Positions 18,053 through 28,451 of a stretch of DNA of 52,538 bases are shown here, piece by piece. Position numbers and translations under genes: made by a program. The number at the start of each line of letters is the position of its first letter. The stretch's first letter is position 1. The notes beneath the pieces are model-generated. The model was not told where the DNA came from. It saw only the letters and a list, made by a program, of their open reading frames with translations, and ran no database searches. Source of the DNA: Chloroflexi bacterium TSY (GTDB lineage: Bacteria > Chloroflexota > Anaerolineae > Caldilineales > Caldilineaceae); contig JAHBNG010000107.1 in the NCBI GenBank assembly GCA_019217005.1, forward strand, positions 1-52,538. The letters are read 5' to 3'.

Positions 18053-19036
18053 CTAACCGTAGTGAACCCAACGCCTTTCAAAACGCAGTTGTATAATTGT
18101 CAACAGCAAGATAATCGCGAACAGGCTGTAAGCCAGTGCCGAAGCATACCCCATCCGGAACCACTGGAATCCCTGAAAGAAAATGTAGAGCACCATCGTA
18201 TACGTGGCATAGAAGGGCCCTCCTTGGGTCATTACATAGGTGGCCTCAAATACTTGAAACGATCCAATCATGGACAGGATGAGAACAAAAAACGTCGTCG
18301 GGGAGAGCAGTGGCAGTGTAATATGGCGAAAGTTTTGCCAGCGGTTGGCACCATCTATTGTAGCCGCTTCGTAATATTCAGCGGGGATGCCCTGCAATCC
18401 AGCCAGGAAGAGCACCATGTTGTATCCTAAGCCGCGCCAGATGGTCATGATAATAATGGCCGGCATGGCGTATGTTGTATCACCCAACCAGGCAATCTTG
18501 GGAATGCCGATTCCTCCCAAGAGGTAGTTGACCAGTCCAAACTGGGTATTATAGAGCCAAGCCCAGAGCAAAGCAATGGCGATGCCAGACGACACGGTGG
18601 GCAGAAAGTAGATTGTCCGAAACAGTGTGCGCGCCTTGAGTTTCTGATTCATGACGACAGCCGCCAGTAGGCTCAGCGCCGTCCCCAACGGAACCACGCC
18701 CACGGTGAAGTAGAGCGTATTGACAAGCGACTTGACAAAAAGCTCATCCTCCAGGACCATGGTGCGATAATTGCCCAGACCGGCCCACTCTGGTGTCGTC
18801 AGAATGTCCCATTCGGTCAGGCTGATCAGGAAGCCGCCGAATACCGAACCGATAACGAGCGACAGGCCCAGAAATGTGGGAAACAAGAAGATCACGGCCC
18901 AAAAGCCGTCCGACCAGGTGATTCGCTGCCAGCGGCTTTGGGCGTCCGCCTGTGTGCGGCGTGCCGAATTGGGAATATTCAGGTTACTATCGCGTTCAAC
19001 ATACATGGCTTGCTCTATCTGGCGTTTACCAAGCAT
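18053..19036 (-). CDS. CUT1 sugar ABC transporter permease (MalF/UgpA type)
   Basis: 327 residues with six membrane helices: FWAVIFLFPTFLGLSLVIG near residue 45, then FRTIYFLPTVSSGIAIALLW and others. The EAA loop is EYYEAATIDGANRWQNFRHI, and the late segment SFQVFEATYVMTQGGP is typical of MalF-type subunits. It forms the inner-membrane channel with the MalG-type protein encoded downstream. The start is uncertain: 19036 gives the full frame, but an internal ATG at 19003 is equally possible; neither has a strong ribosome site. A hairpin separates it from the binding-protein gene. Confidence 0.9.
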   Translation of the reverse strand: MLGKRQIEQAMYVERDSNLNIPNSARRTQADAQSRWQRITWSDGFWAVIFLFPTFLGLSLVIGSVFGGFLISLTEWDILTTPEWAGLGNYRTMVLEDELFVKSLVNTLYFTVGVVPLGTALSLLAAVVMNQKLKARTLFRTIYFLPTVSSGIAIALLWAWLYNTQFGLVNYLLGGIGIPKIAWLGDTTYAMPAIIIMTIWRGLGYNMVLFLAGLQGIPAEYYEAATIDGANRWQNFRHITLPLLSPTTFFVLILSMIGSFQVFEATYVMTQGGPFYATYTMVLYIFFQGFQWFRMGYASALAYSLFAIILLLTIIQLRFERRWVHYG

Positions 19037-19038
19037 AG

Positions 19039-19073
19039 AACGTAGAACAGAGAGCGCGGCAGTGTTCTACGTT
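19039..19073 (-). promoter_or_regulatory. Hairpin in the binding protein-permease junction
   Basis: A perfect 11-bp stem AACGTAGAACA / TGTTCTACGTT with a 13-nt loop sits between the binding-protein stop and the MalF-type start. Such intercistronic hairpins often protect the upstream mRNA, giving more binding protein than permease; that role is inferred. Confidence 0.45.
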
Positions 19074-19101
19074 CCACGTTCTCCGTTCTCCGCTCCACCC
19101 C

Positions 19102-20460
19102 TCATGCGATACCGAGCGCCTCATGGGCTTTGTCAAGCACCTTTTGCACATCTGCATCAATTCGTGTAAGCCCCTCTTCAACACTCATGTTGCAGTTGTA
19201 CACTTCCGTCAACACCTGCCCAGCTGACGCCATCCACTCGTTCCAGCCAGGGCTAAACGAGAATCCAACCGCATGCTCGGCCTGCTCGACGATGATCCGA
19301 TAGCTGGCAGGACCAAGCTCCTCCTGAGCCGACACAAAACCGGGATCTGCCGCCTGCGAGATCAGCGTGGGCACTGCTGTGGCCGACATGAGATTCTGTG
19401 CGTCCGGAGAACCGGCTGAATAGAGGATAAACTCCCACGCTCCTTCGATCTGGCTGGCCGACTCTGGGATCGATAACATATCTGGTCCACCATAGGTGCC
19501 GGGCGTCATGACCCCCTCCTTTAATGGATTATAGACCACATCCCACTCGAAATCTTCGATATCTCGATAGGCGGCAATGTTCCACTGCGCGCCGGGCACC
19601 ATGGCGACCTTTCCAGAGAGGAACATGTCGCCCAGCCCCTGCACATCGGCCGGTTTGGGGGCGACGCTGTGCTCACAAATCAGGTCGGTCATCAATTGGT
19701 ATACTTCCATCACTTTGGGATCAAGGAAGTTGCTGTTGCGGAGGTCTGGCGTCAATACGCTTATTTCATTGGTGGCCATAAAAGGCTCGACAAGTTGCCC
19801 GCCGGGTACCAGCGTTCCCCACTGCTCTAACTCAGGCTTCGTGAGCGCCTGCGCCAGATCCAGGTATTCGCCAGGCCAGGTCCATCCCTGCTCTGGATAG
19901 GCAATCCCCGCTTCATCAAAGAGGGTTTTATTAATAAAGAAACCCGAGCCGGTAAACCTGTACGGCAGCGCATAGAGATCGCCGCCCGGTTTGGGCCAGA
20001 TGGCTTCTTCCAGCAAACCGGGGAATCACTGTTCGAGGCTAACGCCGTCGCGCTCCAGCAGAGGATTAAGCGGAATGATCTGCTTACGACCCGCGTAGTC
20101 GAATGAGACACCCACGCCCATGCCAATGGCATCAGGCGGGTCGCCCGCGGCTAACCCGACCTGAAGCTTTTGCCAGTATTGGGCCCACGCCAATGGTTCA
20201 AAGTCTACTTTGATGTCTGTGTGAACCTCTTCAAAAATCTGAATGATGCTCTCCCAAACCTCAATATCGCCTTGTCCAAACCAGACCGAAAAACGAACGT
20301 TTGTCTGCTCTTCGGCGCTGGCGGCCTCACCAACCGCGGATTCCGTTCCGCCCTGGGGTGTAATTGTGGTACATGCAGCCAACGTTGTCACGCCAGCCAG
20401 CGTTGCTGCATTGATTAGAAACTCTCGTCTGGATTGAAATTGTGATTTACGTTTGGTCAT
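19102..20460 (-). pseudogene. CUT1 sugar-binding lipoprotein gene with one in-frame stop
   Basis: The frame from 20460 to 19102 is a full family-1 binding protein interrupted only by TGA at 20026-20028. The N-terminus is a Tat-like lipoprotein signal: SRREFLINAATLAGVTTLAAC with the lipobox cysteine. It continues FSVWFGQGDIEVWESI and, after the stop, FPGLLEEAIWPKPGGDLYAL, FINKTLFDEAGIAYP and IPESASQIEGAWEFILYSAG. The family often has Trp there (LEQW), so TGG to TGA is the simplest change. The same gene ends with TGA at 19102, so TGA is a normal stop here. First gene of the operon with the two permeases; without readthrough the importer lacks its receptor. Confidence 0.85.
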
Positions 20461-20525
20461 CTCCTCGATCTCCTTGTACAGATAATTGGTGGCTCAATTG
20501 GATCTTAGGAATGAGCCGTAACTCA

Positions 20526-20815
20526 TTACTTTGTCCCCATCTCATTAAATACCCAATGGTCAGCCAGCCTAAACTGGATGACCGTAAAGATCACGATGAC
20601 GGCAAACAGAATCCAGGCAAATACCGACGCACACTCTATGTGCATGTAATTAAATACCTTGCGATAGAAATAGAGCATGGTGACCATGGAATAGTTGGCC
20701 GGGCCGCCGTCGGTCATGATGTATACTGTGGTAAAGCCTCCCTGAAAGCTGACGGTAATGCCAGTCACCAGTGTGAAAAAGATGGCCGGTGACAGAGGGG
20801 GAAGGGAGCCATCAC
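20526..20815 (-). pseudogene. C-terminal fragment of a MalF-type permease
   Basis: The frame reads PPLSPAIFFTLVTGITVSFQ, then TTVYIMTDGGPANYSMVTML, and a last helix (FAWILFAVIVIFTVIQF), the C-terminal third of a CUT1 permease. The upstream part ends abruptly near 20815, where the homology stops before the EAA loop. It is not the missing part of the permease at 18053-19036, which is complete, so it comes from another transporter operon. Confidence 0.78.
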
Positions 20816-21589
20816 CAAACGACCGTTTACGAAGATAATGATGCGCTGTCAGAGAAAGTAGCTGACTGTTTCACGCAGGGCAACAAGGGATTCTGTATAG
20901 AGAGCTGACGATTGCTCCCTGTATTCAAATATTGTAGTTTGAATTACAGGCTTTGTCAACAGGACACGCCCGTTCCCGTAGGGCAATCGCGTACTTGTAC
21001 AAGAAAGAAAAGAAGGGATAATCTATTTTGGAACCCAAAAAGGAGAAACCAAAATGGAAAAGCCCGAAATAGCAAGCATAGAAAAGCACTTTGGAAGCAT
21101 AGAAGAGCCAAGAAGCCCGATAAATCGACGCCACAATCTAATCGATATAATCGTGATAGCAATCTGTGCAGTCATATGCGGAGCAGACGATTGGGAAGGG
21201 TCGAAAATTCGGCAAAGCCAAAAGGAGTGGCTAGAAAGCATACTGGAGTTGCCAAATGGAATCCCATCGCACGATACATTCTGGCGCGTATTTGGATTGC
21301 TAGATGGAGAGGTCTTTGCCGAATGTTTCAGCAAATGGATGAGCGCAGTCTGCCAGGTGACGAATGGAGAAGTGGTGGCAATAGACGGCAAGCAGTTGAG
21401 ACGTTCCCATGATAAAATAGTGGGCAAAGGAGCCATATACATGGTGAGTGCTTGGGCTTCTCTGAACAAAGTAGTCCTTGGTCAGTGGAAAGTGGATGAA
21501 AAGTCGAATGAAATCACAGCTATTCCAGAGTTACTGCGCTTGTTGGAGATCAAAGGGGCACTCGTGACCATCGATGCTATGGGTGCTCA

Positions 21590-22892
21590 GGCTAAACCAA
21601 AAAAATAAATAATTATACGCGAACGAGAGAATGGAGAGGGGGAATAAGGACAAACCATTTTTCTAAACCAGGTAAACGTTGGAAGCGTTGTTCCAAACGG
21701 TCCATCTCTTTCTGAGTGAGTTTGACGCCGGTCTCATAAAGAGTGGAATTCAGGTGAACGAAGGGTTGTAGTTGGTTAAAGCGAAAAGAACGGGCAAAAT
21801 TGAGAACGGTCTCAAGAGAATCGAGAAGAGAACCGTTCCAGTGTTTTTCAAGATGGCCCCAAACCCGTTCGATGGGGTTGTATTTACTGTGATAAGGAGG
21901 GTAGCAGGCGAGCTGAATAGAGAGACGATAGTGCTCAACAAACTGAGTGAGACGATACATAAACTGAGTCCGACGGGTATGATTTTCGGGACCATTGTCC
22001 TGATTGATCACGAGGGTCTTGACGTGAGGAAAGTGTTCACGTACGCTTTCCCAAAAATCAATCAGGCAGTCGACAATACAGTCACTCGTCACTTTCGACT
22101 GAGTCAAGTAAAGAAAGAGTTCCTTGGTTGAAGGGAGGTAAATGCCAAAAGGAGTGACTTTCTCGGTCTTCTTATCTTGAAAGTCATGATCGAGCGCTTT
22201 GACAACCACTCGACTTATCCCTTCTCTCGAGAAACGGTCAAGTAAAATCGTCGCTTTGGCATCCCAAGAGAGGCGCAGAACCGTCTCGTCTGCATCCGCT
22301 TCTTGATTGATCTGATGAATTCTATCAAAGATCGCATCGGTCTCTGGGATCTTTTTCACTGGTTGACTTTTTTTGACCCGGTTTGAGCCATAGCCTAACT
22401 CATTGAGCTTCAAGCGGATGGCCTCTTCGCCAGGCAATTCCTCATCTGTGTATCCTTTCTGCTCGATGAGCTGGGTACGCATTTCGGCGGCGGTTAGTCG
22501 AGTGTACAATTGGGGGTCGAAAGGTGGGATCGGTCTGGCTGAATTGATCGGCGATTTCAACCATATCGGCCAGTAAAGTGGGGATATGGTCTTCGGCTTT
22601 TTTGCGACCACGTCGGTGGCTTTGGTCGACATAACAGAAGCCGCCTTCTAGTTCTTCCAGGGCTTTGGCTATCGTCGCCCGATTCCAGCCCAACTCTCGT
22701 TCTGCTTTCGTCGGACTCCCTTCGCATATCGTTTTGACCGTTTGGGCCATGAAGTGCCTTCTTTCGTATCCACTTAACATGGCCTTCGTCTCTTTCAAGA
22801 CTTCAACCATTTCTGGCGAGATTGTCATTTTTGCTCCTTTTGGAGAGCTAGTTTAACACCTTCTCGCGTATATTTTATTTTTTGGATTGGCC
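21590..22892 (-). mobile_element. ISAzo13-type insertion sequence, copy 1 (1303 bp)
   Basis: Terminal inverted repeats GGCTAAACCAAAAAA... and GGCCAATCCAAAAAA..., both leading to ATACGCGA, flanked by the 3-bp duplication TCA (21587-21589 and 22893-22895). Inserted in the ISAs1 transposase gene. A near-identical 1300-bp copy in opposite orientation lies at 41554-42853. Confidence 0.9.
21613..22828 (-). pseudogene. ISAzo13-type transposase, frameshifted
   Basis: The N-terminal helix-turn-helix region (YERRHFMAQTVKTICEGSPT, GWNRATIAKALEEL) is in the frame starting at 22828. The catalytic part lies in another frame from about 22530 down to 21613, with Asp in RLSWDAKATILLDR, Asp in TLVINQDNGPENH, and Glu in KYNPIERVWG. 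The two frames change around the C-run near 22515, where copy 2 has two extra bases. Together about 400 residues, the usual size for this family (Rhodopirellula-type DDE domain). Confidence 0.85.
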
Positions 22893-23721
22893 TCAGACTG
22901 AAATTGCACAGCTCATCATTGACAATGAGGCTGATTATCTCCTCTCTCTCAAGGGCAATCAAGGAAACTTACATGCAGATGTCGCCTTGCTCTTTGAGGA
23001 TCTCGAGGAAAGTGACTTTACTGCCTTTGACCACGATTATGCCAAAACGACCGATAAGGGACACGGTCGGCTTGAAACCCGAGAAGCCTGGACCATTTCT
23101 GCCCCCGACATCATCCAGAATCTGCGCAATTCTGAGCAATGGCCTGAACTCTCTACCGTCATGATGGTTCAAGCCCAACGCACCTTGATTTGTGGTGATT
23201 CTCAGCAAAAAGACAATCCCGACAGGCGCTATTACCTCTCGAGTTCCGAGTCCGATGCTCGCTCTTTACTCAATGCCTCTCGCACTCATTGGCATGTCGA
23301 AAATCGCCTACACTGGACCCTCGATATTGCCTTCCGAGAGGATGAATCCCGTTTGCGCAAAGGCCACTCAGCTCAGAATTTCGCTGCCCTTCGTCATATT
23401 GCTCTCAATCTGCTCAAGAAGGAGACTTCTCTCAACGTTGGCATCAAAAACAAGCGCCTTACCGCTGGCTGGGACCACCACTATCTCTTGACAGTCCTTT
23501 CTGGCTTATTTTTTTAAGGTACGCGATTGCCCTACCCGTTCCCGCGTGTTTTTTATCTGAGTGCCTTTGGGTGAGGGGGCAGGATTGCATGAATGCGATG
23601 CACCATGAGTTTCGGTAGAACTGCAAAATAAATGCTGAGAGGCAAGATCTGTTAAAATGAACCACGTACTAGGAACTGTCATATAGAAAGAGCTCAACAA
23701 ATGAGTCAAGTTTTGTAGACA

Positions 23722-23766
23722 GTGGATGGTGGATAGTGGTCACACAAGCCACTATCCACCATCCAC
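23722..23766. repeat. 18-bp perfect hairpin
   Basis: GTGGATGGTGGATAGTGG and its exact complement with a 9-nt loop. The arms are internally repetitive (GGATGGT/GGATAGT). It lies about 100 bp upstream of the PhyH relic and has no T-run on either side, so a terminator is unlikely. Confidence 0.75.
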
Positions 23767-23869
23767 TATCAACTATCCGCCTTGGACGACCACTTGTCGG
23801 TTTGAGGCGAAGCTTCACTGGTATGTGGCCAGTAAATAAGGATATGATTTAAATCTGCGAGGTGCGACC

Positions 23870-24676
23870 ATGTCGTTTCGTTTTAGCGATTCTCACATCG
23901 CTGACTACTATACGCTGGGCTATACGGTTTTTCGAAGTATCCTGCCTGCAGCCCTCATCCAAGATCTACGTAGCGTTGCTGACCAGGCGAGGGAGATTAT
24001 TCACACAGAACGGGGACCCCAGGCACAGCGTCTGCAACCTGTTGGCAAGTATGAACTTGATCTAAAACCATTTCAGGATTTTGCGGAACTACCACCACTG
24101 CGAGACGCTGTCTCCAGGGTTCTAAGCCCGCGTCACCAGTATGGGAACACCAATCTGCTTGGCATCCTCCTCCACCCTGGGGACATGCCCTATTGCACTG
24201 CATGGCACCGTGACTGGCGCGACAACATCAGTGGACTCGATCTATCCAGATGGGACGCAGCTTTTTCAAAGATCGACCTGTTCAATTAGATCAATTGTCC
24301 CCTATACGAGGACAGCTCATTGTGGGTGGTCCCTGGAAGTCATCTGCGGCGGGATCTCCCTGGCGAGATCGAACGATTCCCAGACCGTCCCATTCCCACG
24401 CCGGATCTGGAAGGCAAGACTTCTGAAGAGCGCGAGCAGATCTGTCTGGACTACTGTCGCAGCATGCCGAGTGCAGTGCGCTTGAGCCTGGACGCGGGAG
24501 ACTTTGCCCTGTATCGGAGCACACTGTGGCACATTGGCAACTATGTTCCGTATCGCAAGCGGGCCACACTCCACGATTTTGTCGATACGCCTGAGTACAA
24601 TGACTGGCGCGAGCAGGCGGCCAAAGAAGCGGCTGAACGACGCGCTGCCGGGATTGGGATGGAAAACCCCAACTGA
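23870..24676 (+). pseudogene. Phytanoyl-CoA dioxygenase family gene with one in-frame stop
   Basis: One frame from 23870 to 24676 codes for about 268 residues of a PhyH Fe(II)/2-oxoglutarate dioxygenase, broken only by TAG at 24287-24289. The proximal metal motif H113-R-D115 is intact (AWHRDWRDNISG). After the stop come SSLWVVPGSHLRRDLPGE, LDAGDFALYRSTLWHIGNYV with the distal His, and RKRATLHDFVDTPEYNDWRE. The residue lost at the stop is plausibly Gln (FNQINCPLYEDSS), a CAG to TAG change. No strong ribosome site is seen. It is convergent with the SDR gene. Confidence 0.83.
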
Positions 24677-24704
24677 TTACGGCATTATTATCAGACCGAC
24701 TGGT

Positions 24705-25484
24705 CTATACCAGAGCAATCGCTTTGGTCATACCGGCTGTCCATCCACCGTCCACGTTGTAGGCTGACCCCGTTATAAAGCGCGCCTGATCGCTGGCCAA
24801 AAAGAGAGCGACCTCTGCGACATCCTCCGGTTGTCCAATGCGGCCCAGCGGGGCGATTTTGCCGGCGAACACCCGTCCTTCGGGATTCTCGTCTAGAAAA
24901 GGTTGCGACATCGGTGTATCGATCCAGCCGGGGCAGATACAGTTGACACGTACGCCTTCTGGCCCGTGATCGATCGCCATCGCCCGCGTGAGCTGCATGA
25001 CGGCGCCTTTGGTTGCACAGTAGCCGGCAATGTCCGACTCGGCATAAAAACTGTTCGCAGACGCCGTGAGAATAAAGGAACCGCCTCCGTTACGTCGCAT
25101 GAGGGGGATACCATACTTCCCAAACAGATATGAACCCTTCACATTCACGGCGAACATCGCATCCCAGTCATCTTCCGGCAGATCCACTACAGAGCCATCG
25201 CGCATGATGGCGGCATTGCTGAAGATCACATCCAATGCACCAAAGCGCTCCTCGGTCATGGATATAAGATCCTTTACTTCCGCTGCCTGGCTCACGTCCA
25301 CACCGAACGCACTGATGCTACCCGGCGAGTCCACAGGCACCATACGCGCCGTATCTTGCACACCATCTTCCCTGTTGTCGATAGCGATGACCTGCGCGCC
25401 CTCTGCCGCAAAACGAAGCGCCGCTGCACGCCCAATGCCGCCCGCTGCGCCAGTGATTATCGCTATTTTGTTTTTGAGTTTCAT
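24705..25484 (-). CDS. Short-chain dehydrogenase/reductase (SDR)
   Basis: A 259-residue classical SDR, a cytosolic NAD(P)-dependent alcohol/ketone oxidoreductase. Cofactor motif TGAAGGIG at 11-18; acidic D36 after the second strand (VIAIDNRED) suggests NAD preference; NAA at 90-92; catalytic Ser near 142-145 and Y155-x3-K159 (YCATK); PGWIDTPM and the closing GSAYNVDGGW. Complete length. It is next to a PhyH relic, and its start lies 20 bp from the end of an IS630-type element, so its native promoter may be displaced. Confidence 0.93.
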   Translation of the reverse strand: MKLKNKIAIITGAAGGIGRAAALRFAAEGAQVIAIDNREDGVQDTARMVPVDSPGSISAFGVDVSQAAEVKDLISMTEERFGALDVIFSNAAIMRDGSVVDLPEDDWDAMFAVNVKGSYLFGKYGIPLMRRNGGGSFILTASANSFYAESDIAGYCATKGAVMQLTRAMAIDHGPEGVRVNCICPGWIDTPMSQPFLDENPEGRVFAGKIAPLGRIGQPEDVAEVALFLASDQARFITGSAYNVDGGWTAGMTKAIALV

Positions 25485-25580
25485 ATTTTTCTTCTTTCTC
25501 CTATTAGTATTTTGTCAGATAAGTTATAATACGGTAAACTCTGCCAGAAAGTGACTAAAAAAACGAGGAGGCAGAGAGAA

Positions 25581-26887
25581 ATGAAGCAAGTATATAAAGT
25601 TAAACTAAGTGATAAAGACAGAAATGAATTAAGGCGAATAACGGCAAAAGGAAAAGAGAACGTAAGAAAGATAAGAAGGGCACATATTCTGCTCTTGTCA
25701 GATGGAGGAAAAACAGACAGAGAAATCATGGAACGAGTGGGAGTGACGCGAGCAACGGTGGTGCGAATCCGCAAAAGATATGTGACGGAAGGGCTAACCA
25801 AAGCCCTAGAAGAGAGGCCAAGAAGCGGACGACCAGTCGAGATTAGTAACGAAGCCAGAGCCAAAATCACGGCACTAGCGTGTACGAAAGGACCAGATGG
25901 GCGAAGCCGATGGACTTTAAGGCTGCTAGCAACCACAGCGGTTGAGTTAAAGTTTGTGGAAGACATTTCGCATGAAACCGTGAGTGAAATTCTGAAAAAA
26001 AACGAACTGAAACCCCATTTGAAGGTGCAGTGGTGTATCGGAAAGTTAACACCTACATACTTGTGGCACATGGAACAAATCTTGGACCTCTATGCACAGC
26101 CCTATGACCCCAAGAATCCTCTCTGGTGGGTGTTACGATGAAAAACCTTGTCAGCTCTTGGGCGATACAATCGTGCCGATTGAGATGAAACCAGGCAAGA
26201 AATGGCGCTATGATCATCACTATGAACGCAAGGGCATCTGTTACATCTTGATTGCTTACCAGCCACACACTGGACAGCGGGTTGTTCAGATTACCGAACG
26301 GCGCAGAGGCCAAGAGTATGCTCGCTTCATGCATGATCTCAAAACGAAACACAATCCTGATGCCGATTCATTACAGATTGTTCAGGATAATCTCGGGGTG
26401 GTTCATTTTAGGCGGACAATTAGGTTTACATTTTTGCAAAGAGAAAAGATGTTTATATTTTCTAATTTGAGCCATGCTCAGGCAGAAAATGACCTCATAT
26501 AGATTTTTGTCTATGTATCAAAAGTGTAAACCTAATTCTGAACCACCCCATAATCTCAACATTCATTCACCCAGTTCCTTCTACACCATCTTTTCGCCTG
26601 AGGAAGCTTTCGCTCTGGCTCAGCACTTTCAGATGGTTTATACCCCCGTCAACGGGAGTTGGCTTAATATGGTTGAAATTGAACTCTCGGTTATCACTCG
26701 CCAAGTTCTTGATCGCCGCATTGATTCCAAAGAGCTTCTTGAGACTGTTGTCCTTGCTCTTGTCAACGAGCGCAATGAACAATCCGCTACCATTCAATGG
26801 CAATTTACCCCCGCTCTCGCTCGCCAGAAGTTCCAGCGTTTCTATCCTGTTTTGGATACCGATTCTGATGACCAACCTGTATCATAA
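25581..26887 (+). pseudogene. IS630-type transposase, frameshifted and MITE-interrupted
   Basis: I start at 25581, after GAGGAGG at 9 nt. The N-terminus carries paired helix-turn-helix units (REIMERVGVTRATVVRIRKR, TKALEERPRSGRPVEIS). The catalytic part carries Asp in GCYDEKPCQLL, Asp in LQIVQDNL and Glu in GSWLNMVEIEL, the IS630 D-D-E order. A frame change occurs near 26125 between PYDPKNPL and the VGCYDEKP segment. The MITE at 26395-26549 lies between QDNL and NIHSP; its removal with the 8-bp duplication joins them in frame. Confidence 0.85.
26395..26549 (-). repeat. MITE family 3, copy 2 (155 bp)
   Basis: Same length and termini as the copy at 8198-8352 (GGGGTGGTTCA / TGAACCACCCC), inverse orientation, with an 8-bp duplication ATAATCTC (26387-26394 and 26550-26557). 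Internally similar but with substitutions. Confidence 0.92.
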
Positions 26888-26908
26888 CTTATCTGACAAA
26901 ACACTAGT

Positions 26909-28348
26909 GCTGGTTGGGATCAGGGCGTGATCGCCCCCAATCTTCTTGAAGGACTCTTCCGCCTGTCACCCGATGGCCAGGAGATCGAACCAGCCATCGC
27001 CGAGAGCTTTGAGGTCTCCGACGATGGTACGACCTGGACGTTTCATCTGCGAGAGGGGGCCAAATTTCACAATGGTCGGGAGATCACAGCGGCTGATTTT
27101 AAGTTCAGCTTTGAACGCGTGCTGAATCCAGAGACCAAAAGCCCCAAAGCATGGATGCTGTCAAAAGTGGTTGGTGCCCAGGAATTTCAGGATGGTGCGG
27201 CCGATGAGGTCAGCGGCATCACGGTGGTCGATGCGCAGACCCTGGAGATTGCGCTGACCGAGCCGCTGGCACCCTTCAAGTCGATGCTTGCCAGCATTAA
27301 TCTGGCTGTGGTTCCCCAGGAAGAGGTGGAGAAGTGGGGCGAGGATTTTGGGCAGAACGTGGTTTCTGCTGGCCCCTTCTCGCTGGGGGAGTGGAACCTC
27401 AATCAAGATGTAACGCTGAACGCCTTCGAAAACTATTGGAATGGTCGTCCTTATCTGGACGCAGTGCAGTTCCGCTTCATACTTGATGAGAACACGCGCA
27501 TCCTTGAGTTGGACGCCGAGCGGCTGGATATTGCCTGGGTGCCGCCAGCCCATTGGGATCGATTCAGCACCGATGATGTCTTCAAAGAGAAGCTTGGCTG
27601 GGCTGAAACCTTCCACACCGATTTCCTGGCCGTCAATCTGGAGAAGGAGCCTTTTGGCACAAATCCCAAGCTGCGTCAGGCCGTCCGGTATGCGCTGGAT
27701 CTGGATGCAATCATTGCCAGCTTGCAGGGGTGGGCCACAGTTGCGCAAGGTATATTGCCTCCGGGGCTCTTGGGCTTTGATGAAGGTGCGATGTTGAACT
27801 ATCCAACCAATCTGGAGACAGCCAAAGAGTTGATGGCAGAGGCCGGCTTTGCGGACGGTGTTCCAGGCACCTTCGAGGTCATCCTCCCGCCGTGGGGCAA
27901 CTTGACCAAGCTGATGGAGATCTATCAGGCAAATCTGAAGGAAATTGGCATCAACATTGAAATCAGGCCGACCGAGTTCGGACCCTACATGGAGGCTTTA
28001 GAGTCGGGAAACTACAGCCTGGCCTGGATGTATCGGGTGACAGAGTATGCCGATCCAGATGGATTCTACTTTCCGCTCATGCACTCCGACAATTTGGGGG
28101 CTGGGGGCAACTACGCCCGCTATGCCAACCCTGACGTGGATGCCAATATCGCAACGGCTCGCGCCACCATCGACGACGCCGAACGTGCCCAACTCTATCA
28201 AGCCGTTGACGCACACTTTGCCGAGGATCTGCCCTATATTCCACTGACCCACAATATTTACGTGGATGTCTCACGACCACGTGTGCAGAATTATGTCCCC
28301 TCGCCGATGGACACGCACATGTTTCATCGGGTTTGGGTAAACCAATAA
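26909..28348 (+). pseudogene. Peptide/nickel-type ABC substrate-binding protein (family 5), N-terminus lost
   Basis: About 480 residues of a family-5 binding protein (oligopeptide, dipeptide, nickel or opine type). The frame is open back to the IS630 boundary. It starts AGWDQGVIAPNLLEGLFRLS, so the signal peptide and first strands are missing. Key segments: SDDGTTWTFHLREGAKFHNG, AADFKFSFERVLNP, GPFSLGEWN, LRQAVRYALDLDAII and FGPYMEALESGNYSLAWM. A GTG at 26927 could initiate but would make an unexported protein. The matching permeases lie downstream at 32766-34560, separated by a 4.4-kb block, so one operon was probably split. Confidence 0.85.
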
Positions 28349-28451
28349 TAGGGCGCTACCCACAGTTGACTATTCGCTAGGGCTACGGCGGTCAGCGGGA
28401 CCGAGCACGGACAATTCGCAGCGCTGTACTACTCGTGACGGCTTTTTTAAA
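28349..28451. other. Short gap between binding-protein gene and IS
   Basis: About 100 bp with no gene. The 8-bp TTTTTAAA target site at 28444-28451 marks the left edge of the following element. Confidence 0.4.

Larger units (their letters stand above)
21054..23517 (+). pseudogene. ISAs1-family transposase interrupted by an ISAzo13-type element
   Basis: The N-terminal part (21054 onwards) holds the DUF-like helical region (NRRHNLIDIIVIAICAVICG), FWRVFGLLDGEVF, the first catalytic Asp in VVAIDGKQLRRS and the second in ALVTIDAMGAQ. The C-terminal part (to 23517) holds YLLSLKGNQGN, DKGHGRLETREAW and the Glu region THWHVENRLHWTLDIAFRED. Joining GAQ to TEIAQLIIDNEAD after removal of the insert gives a continuous 385-residue enzyme, so the gene was intact until the nested insertion. 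Confidence 0.9.
20979..23534 (+). mobile_element. ISAs1-family insertion sequence with a nested IS
   Basis: Terminal inverted repeats TAGGGCAATCGCGTAC / GTACGCGATTGCCCTA are flanked by a 10-bp duplication CCCGTTCCCG (20969-20978 and 23535-23544), the duplication length known for ISAs1. Without the nested 1303-bp IS and its 3-bp duplication the element is 1250 bp. Confidence 0.92.
25505..26906 (+). mobile_element. IS630-type insertion sequence with a nested MITE
   Basis: Ends TAGTATTTTGTCAGATAAG and CTTATCTGACAAAACACTA are inverted repeats with the TA dinucleotide at both outer edges, as expected for IS630/Tc1-type elements. It contains a DDE transposase gene that in turn carries MITE family 3 copy 2. 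On its right side the host gene (peptide-binding protein) begins without its N-terminus. Confidence 0.88.

Noticed and set aside
20026..20028. TGA recoded as Trp or selenocysteine in the sugar receptor
   Set aside because: The same gene and others end with TGA, no SECIS-like hairpin is evident, and other genes show TAG and TAA nonsense changes, so mutation is simpler.
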